A stretch of 64,000 nucleotides of DNA, from contig NZ_JAKFGN010000002.1 of assembly GCF_021502575.1 (NCBI RefSeq), positions 868,001-932,000 of the forward strand. The letters run 5' to 3'. Of this stretch, positions 58,112 to 64,000 are shown in pieces. The notes beneath the pieces were generated by a model, which searched no databases, was not told the DNA's origin, and saw only the letters and a program-made list of their open reading frames with translations. The stretch is from Bradyrhizobium sp. G127 (GTDB taxonomy: Bacteria > Pseudomonadota > Alphaproteobacteria > Rhizobiales > Xanthobacteraceae). The translations under genes were made by a program, and so were the position numbers. How positions within the stretch are numbered: the first letter of the stretch is position 1; each line of letters begins with the position of its first letter.

Positions 58112-60007
58112 TCACATAATCTGCATCAATGACTGAAACATCGAATTGATGGTGGACATCACGCGGGCATTGGCCGCGTAGGCATTCTGCAGCGCCAGCA
58201 GACTCGCCATTTCCGTGTCGATGTCCACGCCCGAGCTCGCGTCCATCTTTTTCTGCAACGTGTTGAGCACGACGTCCTGACCATCCGAAAGCTGCTGTGC
58301 CGCACTCGCCGAGTTCGCCTGCAAGCTGGTGAATTGCTGGGTGAAGCCGAGCAGCGTTCCCTTGTACGGTGTCGCGTTCGAACCGACGCCCGTCGTGGCC
58401 GAATAGCTGTAGGTGCCCGACGTCAGTTGCGACAGAATGAAATCCGAGCGCGTGGTGTCGCCGGCGGGCGTCGTGGGGCTCGTGCTGTAAACGATCAGAC
58501 GCGACGAGTCCGCCAGCAGCCCGGCATTGACCTTAATGCGCCCCGCCAGTCCGGTTTGCTGCGAACCCGCGTCCGTGATCGCTCCGGTATAAAGATTACC
58601 GCCATCGGTGAACAAGGCGAGCTGCGGGCCACCACCGGTCAGCGACGATGCTGTCTTGGTGACCGACGCTGCGTTGACATCCGACAAACCACCGGCGCCG
58701 TCGTCCAGCACGCGCAGGGTCGATCCCGACGGATTCGAGAACTGAATGCTCGCGCCGCCGAGCGCCGCGTTGAGCTGCGACACAACCGACGACATGCCGC
58801 CCGAGAAGTCGACGCCGATGACCTTGTCGTTCGGATCGACCGTCGTGGAGTCCTTCAGCGGCAGCACGCTTGGATCATCGACACGGACGATCGAAATGCT
58901 CTGCTGGGTACCGGTGACAGTGTCGGTATAGGTGAGATGAACGACATTGCCGGTCTGAAGACCGGACAGATCGAGATCGAATCCGGCTGGTGTGCCGGGC
59001 GGCGGCGCCGGCGTGGCTGGCGGATACGGCACGCCGCCGGTCGTCGTATCAGACAATGCGCTTGCCATTGCCGACGCCAGCTGATCAACCTGTTCCTGCG
59101 CCTGCACCAGCGTCTTGTCGCGCAATTCGAGGTAGGCCGCGATAGCTCCGGAGCGGATCGCGCCGCTGGCCACGAGATCGATGCTTCCACCGTTCGGATA
59201 GGAAATGGAGATCGTCCCAAGCGTGCTTTTCGCCGGATCGGCATTCCATTTCGAATCCGGCGTGACCGTGCCCTGTGTGTCGAAGGACAACAGGGCGGCA
59301 TCGGCACCGCCAACGAGTTGCACACCCGAGGTCGTATAAACGGAAAGCTGATTGCCATCGCCAGTGACGACACGCACGTCCATCAGTTGCGACAGTTGCG
59401 TGATGTACTGATCGCGCTGATCCAGCAACGCGGCCGTCGACGCATCCTGGCCCGGGTAACTCTGCAATTGCCGGTTGATCTTCGCGATCTGGGTCAATGC
59501 GCTGTTGGCCGTCGATACGGCGTTCGATATTCCGGTTTCGGCGCTGTTGCGCAGACCCTGAATTCCCTGCGAAGTATAATTGAGTTGCGACGCCAGCGTT
59601 TGCGCTGCATTGAGTACACCGGTGCGCGCCGACTGGGAGTCCGGGCTCGTGGAGAGAGCCTGCAGCGCGGTGGTGAGCGAATTGAATGCAGATTCGATCG
59701 TCGCCGACGAATTCGGATCGCCGTAGATGCTTTGCAGATTGTTGAGGAAATTCGCCCGCACGCTTGCGTAAGACGCGCCGGAGGTTTCCGTCCGCAACTG
59801 GCTCTGAATATAGGCATCCAGGACGCGATTGACGCCGATGGTTTCGACGCCCGCGCCGGCACCGGCTGCGGTCTGGACCTGACTGACGGTCTTGCGGATG
59901 TAGCCCGGCGTTTCCGCATTCGCGACGTTGGACGACACCAGCGACAGCGCCGCCTGGTTCGCCCGCAATCCGGACATCGCGGTTGAAAGAGCTTGGCTCA
60001 GACCCAT
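58112..60007 (-). CDS. flgK: Flagellar hook-filament junction protein FlgK
   Basis: A 631-residue protein. The N-terminal GLSQALSTAMSGLRANQAALSLVSSNVANAETPGYIRKTVS (key blocks SGLRANQ, NVANAETPGY) and C-terminal SSGVDIDTEMASLLALQNAYAANARVMSTINSMFQSLMQIM are diagnostic for FlgK. It sits between flgE and flgL, 40 bases after flgE, in a flgE-flgK-flgL unit. Confidence 0.95.
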   Translation of the reverse strand: MGLSQALSTAMSGLRANQAALSLVSSNVANAETPGYIRKTVSQVQTAAGAGAGVETIGVNRVLDAYIQSQLRTETSGASYASVRANFLNNLQSIYGDPNSSATIESAFNSLTTALQALSTSPDSQSARTGVLNAAQTLASQLNYTSQGIQGLRNSAETGISNAVSTANSALTQIAKINRQLQSYPGQDASTAALLDQRDQYITQLSQLMDVRVVTGDGNQLSVYTTSGVQLVGGADAALLSFDTQGTVTPDSKWNADPAKSTLGTISISYPNGGSIDLVASGAIRSGAIAAYLELRDKTLVQAQEQVDQLASAMASALSDTTTGGVPYPPATPAPPPGTPAGFDLDLSGLQTGNVVHLTYTDTVTGTQQSISIVRVDDPSVLPLKDSTTVDPNDKVIGVDFSGGMSSVVSQLNAALGGASIQFSNPSGSTLRVLDDGAGGLSDVNAASVTKTASSLTGGGPQLALFTDGGNLYTGAITDAGSQQTGLAGRIKVNAGLLADSSRLIVYSTSPTTPAGDTTRSDFILSQLTSGTYSYSATTGVGSNATPYKGTLLGFTQQFTSLQANSASAAQQLSDGQDVVLNTLQKKMDASSGVDIDTEMASLLALQNAYAANARVMSTINSMFQSLMQIM

Positions 60008-60047
60008 GACATACTGTCCATCTCAGGATCGCGCGATGACACGCCGA

Positions 60048-61868
60048 TTATCGCAGCACGTTAAGCAGATCCTGCGCCATCTGGTTTGCAGTCGTGATGA
60101 CCTTGGTGTTCGCCGAATAGGCCTGCTGCGTGACGATCAGCTTGGTGAACTCGTCCGCGATATCGCTGTTGGAGCCCTCGAGCGCAGAGCCGGTGATGGA
60201 ACCGCCCTTGCCGTAGACGGCCGCGCCGGACTGATCGGTCTCCTCGAACGCGCCGCCGTCAATGCGCTTGAGGAAGTTCGCGCCGTTGAACGTCGCCAGC
60301 ACGATCTGCGCGAGATCGATGTTGCGACCGTTGGAATAGTTGCCGACCACGCGGCCGTTGTCGCCGATAGAAACCGTCTGCAGCGAACCCGCCGGGAAGC
60401 CGTCCTGGTGAATGTCGTTGACCTGCGCGTTGCCGTTGGCGTCGGCAAACGATGTCAAGCCGCTCACACCGAAGTTCACGGTGACATTGTTCAGCGTGAT
60501 GCCGCTGATCGTCGGATTGTTGAGAATGACCGAAGCCACCGCCGGCGTGAGCTGACCGTTCGCGCTGAAGGTGAAGTCGGTGCCGATGTTCTGCCACGCC
60601 GTCATCGTACCCGTCGCATTCGGATCGACCTGGTAGAACATATTCCATTTGTCGACGTGACCGGGACCGAGCGTCGAACTGTCCATCTTCGCCCAGCGGA
60701 ACTGGATGCTCACCGGCGAACCGGAAATGTCATAACCGGTCGTGGCGCCGCCGCCGATCGATTGGGAAATGAATGTCGCAGCGTCGGAGCCGATCACCGT
60801 GCCGGAACCTGGCAGGCCACCACCCAGCCGGTTCACCGCCACCGGACCCGAGAAGCCGAGAGCCGCAAAGGCGGTCGCATTGCTCGAGCTGACAGCCAGA
60901 TTGCTCGTGAGACCTGTGTGAAGAACAACGGATCCGTTGTTGACGGTCGAGGACAGCGAGGCGTTACCGCTCAATCCATCGATCTTGTCCAGGAGCTGAT
61001 CGACGGTGCTGCCGACCGGGATATGAGTCGCGTCGTCCTGGTTCGGCGGAACGCTCGTCGCGTCGGTGAACGTGATGGTGAAGCCGTTCACCGTGATGGT
61101 GTCGTTGACAACGAAACCTGCCGCCAGCGAGTTGACGTTGGTGCCGCCCACCAACGTGGTCGAGCCATTGATCTTGGTCGGCGTGGTCAGGGCGCTATTG
61201 ACCGACGAGCCACTGGTTGCGTTGTCGAGGTAAGGCAGCGGCGGCGTGCCGACGGTGCTGGGGTTCACGCTGAAGTCGCCGACGTTGATCAGTTCCGAAC
61301 CCGGAACGGAGGTGTCGTGCTTCGAGGTCAGCGGATACGAGGCCAGATTCGCGCGATAGGTCACGACAGTGGTCGGCTGGGCCGGCAGGAAGTCGCTACC
61401 GAATTTCAGAACCTGCGGGTTGCTGCCGGTGACGTTGCCGGTCGAGGGATCGATCGGAAGGCCTTCGAGATAGTAACCGGCGCCGTTCACGAGGTAGCCG
61501 TTCTTGTCGAGCGTGAAGTCGCCGCGGCGGGTGAAGTTGTCCACGCCGTTGAAGATCGGATTGTTGTCGGTGAAGCTGCCGGGCTTCTGCACCACAAAGA
61601 AGCCGTCGCCGCTGATGGCCATGTAGGTGGCAACGGCCGCCTTCTGGACGTCGCCCTGCACCGTGTTGGTCTCGCGCGACGCGGTCGCCACGCTGCCGGC
61701 GAGCTGATTCGTGTTGCCGGTCTCGGGAATGAGATCGAGGAAGCTCGTGTCGATGCGCTTGAACGCCGTCGTCTGCGAGTTCGCGATGTTACCGGAGATG
61801 TTTTCCAGCGCGTAGGACTGAGCACGAAGGCCCGCGACGGACGTGGTGAGAGCGCCAAAGAGACCCAT
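60048..61868 (-). CDS. flgE: Flagellar hook protein FlgE
   Basis: A 606-residue hook protein. The start GLFGALTTSVAGLRAQSYALENISGNIANSQTTAFKR (key blocks GLRAQ, NIANSQT) and the end AVYGKGGSITGSALEGSNSDIADEFTKLIVTQQAYSANTKVITTANQMAQDLLNVLR are diagnostic. Residues about 220-335 carry a ~115-residue insert similar to the flagellin modules (DTITVNG, DATHIPVG, KIDGLSGN, FAALGF), explaining its length above the ~400 residues of E. coli FlgE. A sigma-54 promoter lies 73 bases upstream. flgD and fliK are absent from the window. Confidence 0.95.
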   Translation of the reverse strand: MGLFGALTTSVAGLRAQSYALENISGNIANSQTTAFKRIDTSFLDLIPETGNTNQLAGSVATASRETNTVQGDVQKAAVATYMAISGDGFFVVQKPGSFTDNNPIFNGVDNFTRRGDFTLDKNGYLVNGAGYYLEGLPIDPSTGNVTGSNPQVLKFGSDFLPAQPTTVVTYRANLASYPLTSKHDTSVPGSELINVGDFSVNPSTVGTPPLPYLDNATSGSSVNSALTTPTKINGSTTLVGGTNVNSLAAGFVVNDTITVNGFTITFTDATSVPPNQDDATHIPVGSTVDQLLDKIDGLSGNASLSSTVNNGSVVLHTGLTSNLAVSSSNATAFAALGFSGPVAVNRLGGGLPGSGTVIGSDAATFISQSIGGGATTGYDISGSPVSIQFRWAKMDSSTLGPGHVDKWNMFYQVDPNATGTMTAWQNIGTDFTFSANGQLTPAVASVILNNPTISGITLNNVTVNFGVSGLTSFADANGNAQVNDIHQDGFPAGSLQTVSIGDNGRVVGNYSNGRNIDLAQIVLATFNGANFLKRIDGGAFEETDQSGAAVYGKGGSITGSALEGSNSDIADEFTKLIVTQQAYSANTKVITTANQMAQDLLNVLR

Positions 61869-61940
61869 TACATTTTCTCCAACTTCGATCCGGGCGGCCC
61901 GCCCGTGTCCATCGTCATGGCCGTGTTCGAAGGAAGAGAT

Positions 61941-61956
61941 CGCAAGCCCTATGCCA
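61941..61956 (-). promoter_or_regulatory. Sigma-54 promoter of flgE
   Basis: On the minus strand TGGCATA-GGGC-TTGCG matches TGGCACR-N4-TTGCW at all but two positions, with exact -24 GG and -12 GC spacing. The flgE start codon is 73 bases downstream. The promoter probably serves flgE-flgK-flgL. Confidence 0.75.
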
Positions 61957-61990
61957 ATAAATTATTCTAACAAAATCAATACATTAACAA

Positions 61991-62019
61991 AAATGCCCCG
62001 GTGGAATAACCGGGGCACA
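61991..62019 (-). terminator. Terminator of msrB
   Basis: On the minus strand TGCCCCGG / CCGGGGCA with an 8-base loop is followed by TTTTTG, 31 bases beyond the msrB stop. It isolates msrB from flgE. Confidence 0.88.
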
Positions 62020-62049
62020 ATTGCCTAGCGGGCAAGAATTGCCGCTCGT

Positions 62050-62568
62050 TCAGGTCGTGGAACCGTCCGCGGGTTTGAACGAGAGGGCGAGCCCGTTCAT
62101 GCAGTAGCGCAGCCCCGTTGGCTTCGGGCCGTCGTCGAACACATGGCCGAGATGACCGCCGCAACGGCGGCAAAGCGTCTCGGTCCGCACCATCATAAAA
62201 GTGGTGTCCTTCTTCTCGAGAATGGAGTTCGGAAGCGCCTGATAGAAACTCGGCCAGCCGGTGCCGCTCTCGAATTTCGTATCCGACGAGAACAGCGGCA
62301 AATCGCAGCCTGCGCAAGTGAAGGTTCCCTTGCGCTTCTCCTTGTTCAGCGGGCTGGAAAACGGGCGCTCGGTGCCCGCTTCGCGCAGCACATTATACTG
62401 GGCGGGCGAGAGCTGTTTCTTCCACTCCTCCGGCGTCTTCTCGATCTCGAACTTTTCCGCTCCCGATCTCTCGGCGGCATTGGCACCGCCACCCATCCCG
62501 AGCCAGCGGAAGGCCGAGAATGCGGCGAGGGACGTTGCGGATGCAAGCAGAATGCGGCGATCGATCAT
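62050..62568 (-). CDS. msrB: Exported peptide-methionine (R)-S-oxide reductase MsrB
   Basis: A 172-residue protein. The N-terminus [20 protein letters not shown] resembles a Tat-type (RR) signal followed by a hydrophobic core, so the enzyme is probably periplasmic. The MsrB domain has zinc Cys pairs C85/C88 and C133/C136 and the catalytic Cys156 in RYCMNGLAL, plus GTGWPSF and [12 protein letters not shown]. It reduces methionine-R-sulfoxide in proteins. The ATG at 62568 is preferred to an in-frame start at 62610. A terminator separates it from the flagellar genes. Confidence 0.92.
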   Translation of the reverse strand: MIDRRILLASATSLAAFSAFRWLGMGGGANAAERSGAEKFEIEKTPEEWKKQLSPAQYNVLREAGTERPFSSPLNKEKRKGTFTCAGCDLPLFSSDTKFESGTGWPSFYQALPNSILEKKDTTFMMVRTETLCRRCGGHLGHVFDDGPKPTGLRYCMNGLALSFKPADGSTT

Positions 62569-62738
62569 GGTCAAAGCTCCGTGCAGATCGGGAAACAGGC
62601 TGTCCATCACGATCTACGGTCCAGTCCGCGAAACGTTACAGCAAGGTTGTGGCCCACGGCTCACTTTCCCGCGAGGCCACGAACTTCCCGGCCATAGCAG
62701 CCCCCGATGTTCCAATAACCCCGCCGCCGGCGCGTTAT

Positions 62739-64000
62739 TCAAGCACCGCCAGCCGAACCGCCGCTGCCTTCGCGAGGCGGCATGGCACTGCGACGCCCCA
62801 CTGCCCTGGCCTGCGCCTCGGCCATGCGCGCCGCGCGAGCCCGCTCCCGCGCCTGCTCGCGTCCTCGGGCGCGCTCGCGAAAACGCGACAAGGCTCCCGC
62901 CGCTGCGGAATGTCCGCGCGACCACACGCCGAACACCTGCCCGGCCATGCGCCCTGCCGCGCCACCGGCCCAGACCAGTTCGAACGGAGAGAACAACCGC
63001 CAGCGGTCGTCGCCTTGCTGAATCGCCCGCGCCACAAGCTGGCCGCCCATCGCAGTCGTATTCAGCCCCTGACGTCCGAAACCGCTGAGAACCCAGAGAC
63101 CGGGTTGCAGTTCGCCGATCTGCGGCATGCCATGCACCGTCTGCCCGAACATGCCGCTCCATGCGTCGGCGATCTTGACCGGGCCAAGTTTCGGGAAAAT
63201 CGATGCGATGCGGCTCTGAATACGTTTCGCATAACGCCGCGGATCGCCCTGCCATGTGGTCTCGTGGCTCGACCACAACAGCCGGTCGCCATCGACAATG
63301 CGGAAATGATCGATGTCGTGGGTATCGGCCACCGCCCCCCGAAAGGTGATCGCGCCGGCAAGACGCTCGCCGAGCGGTTCGGTCAAGGCAACGTAGCGCC
63401 AGGTCGGCAGCAGCGTCGCCGTGAGACGCCGGCCGGGCGCACCGAGATGCGCATTGCCCGCGAATACGATGTGGGAGCAGCGCAGCTTCGCCGACGGCGT
63501 TGCAACGCGCTTGCGGATGCCGGCCGGATCGATGCTGACGACCGGCGTGTCTTCGAAAATCCGTACCCCGGCGTCTTCCGCCAGTTCAGCGAGGCGGTGC
63601 ACATATCGCCGCCCGTCGATCTGAAAGGCTTTCGGAAAATGGATCGCATGGAAATAACGATCCGTTTTCAGCGTTTCGCGCACACGATCGATCTGCCAGC
63701 CTTCCACTTCGGTACCGAAATCTTCTCCAAGAGTTTGCAACCGGCTGATGAGCTCATCGCCGGCGTCGACTTTGGAGACTTCCAACGCCCCCTCGCTCAT
63801 GACAGCGCCGGGCGTACCACTCGCAGTCGCGCGAACGTAGTCGGCGCCTTCCTGCGCGAGCGACCAGAGCGCGCGGGCATCGTCGAAGCCGACACGTTCG
63901 ATCAGATCCGAAACCGCAACGCCGTAACCGGGCATGACGGTTCCGAGATTATGGCCCGATGCATTCCAGCCGATGTTGCGGCCTTCGAGCAGCGCGACGC
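62739..64000 (-). CDS. FAD-dependent oxidoreductase (DadA/PuuB-like), 5' end outside window
   Basis: The C-terminal ~420 residues of a FAD-dependent amine/amino-acid oxidoreductase (DAO family). At the edge it shows EGRNIGWNASGHNLGTVMPGYG, the DAO-type region after the FAD-binding strand. Downstream are HRLAELAEDAGVRIFEDTPVV, CSHIVFAGNAHLG and WSGMFGQTVHGMPQIGELQPGLWVLSGFGRQGLNTTAMGG, the family C-terminal pattern (key residues G-x-G-G-x-G, G-M-P). The tail is Arg-rich. The gene continues past 64000, and the start is not visible. Substrate unknown (amine or D-amino acid likely). Confidence 0.88.
   Translation of the reverse strand, partial: VALLEGRNIGWNASGHNLGTVMPGYGVAVSDLIERVGFDDARALWSLAQEGADYVRATASGTPGAVMSEGALEVSKVDAGDELISRLQTLGEDFGTEVEGWQIDRVRETLKTDRYFHAIHFPKAFQIDGRRYVHRLAELAEDAGVRIFEDTPVVSIDPAGIRKRVATPSAKLRCSHIVFAGNAHLGAPGRRLTATLLPTWRYVALTEPLGERLAGAITFRGAVADTHDIDHFRIVDGDRLLWSSHETTWQGDPRRYAKRIQSRIASIFPKLGPVKIADAWSGMFGQTVHGMPQIGELQPGLWVLSGFGRQGLNTTAMGGQLVARAIQQGDDRWRLFSPFELVWAGGAAGRMAGQVFGVWSRGHSAAAGALSRFRERARGREQARERARAARMAEAQARAVGRRSAMPPREGSGGSAGGA

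Overview
The window looks like a chromosomal segment of an alphaproteobacterium of the Bradyrhizobium / Rhodopseudomonas / Afipia / Nitrobacter group (order Hyphomicrobiales). I infer this from the high G+C, the Caulobacter-type flagellar regulators (FliX, FlbT, FlaF, CckA), a DUF3551 peptide, and intergenic palindromic repeats of the kind scattered through those genomes. No rRNA, tRNA, CRISPR array, phage or insertion sequence was seen.

Left part (1-24.4 kb). This is a mosaic of small accessory and housekeeping units: a JmjC-like cupin protein, AraC, XRE/MmyB and two TetR regulators, an MFS transporter, a DsbA-family oxidoreductase, a SET-domain protein with a histone-H1-like tail, a septation-protein (YciB/IspZ) pair, a PilZ protein, a cysteine hydrolase, a carotenoid oxygenase, an unlinked MetQ-type binding protein, class I fumarase, a GST, a lectin-like exported protein and a Tim44-like membrane protein. 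Several regulators are divergent from a target gene with a visible inverted repeat between them. Five palindromic repeats and one long structured repeat fill the gaps. A visibly A+T-rich gene at 18382-19059, with a pYEATS-like domain, followed by a HigA-type antitoxin without a toxin, is the best candidate for a horizontally acquired, poorly understood unit.

Right part (24.5-62 kb). This is a large flagellar locus. The CckA hybrid kinase is followed by the minus-strand operon flgB-flgC-fliE-fliQ-fliR-flhB. Next come plus-strand fliO-fliP, convergent with a minus-strand run fliL-fliM-DUF6468-motE and a 1218-residue TPR/AMIN-like protein. Then plus-strand flgF-flgG-flgA-flgH and a membrane diguanylate cyclase, two small exported peptides, dksA, fliX, and flgI-rod-binding-protein-FlgN-like-FlaG-like. 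The locus ends with two very large flagellins with flbT and flaF, a second flbT, and flgE-flgK-flgL. fliF, fliG, fliI, fliN, flhA, flgD, fliK, motA/B and flbD are not in the window.

Regulation read from the DNA. Exact TTAA-N7-TTAA sites (the CtrA consensus) lie upstream of flgB, upstream of the TPR gene, and as an overlapping pair upstream of one flagellin. Sigma-54 -24/-12 elements lie upstream of flgF, flgI and flgE. Together with cckA in the same locus this suggests a Caulobacter-like CckA-CtrA to sigma-54 cascade, with FlbT/FlaF controlling flagellin after transcription. Both flagellins and the hook protein FlgE carry versions of the same inserted repeat module, and the two flagellin genes share a nearly identical stretch that suggests gene conversion.

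Right edge (62-64 kb): an exported MsrB methionine sulfoxide reductase and the 5'-truncated part of a FAD-dependent amine/amino-acid oxidase.
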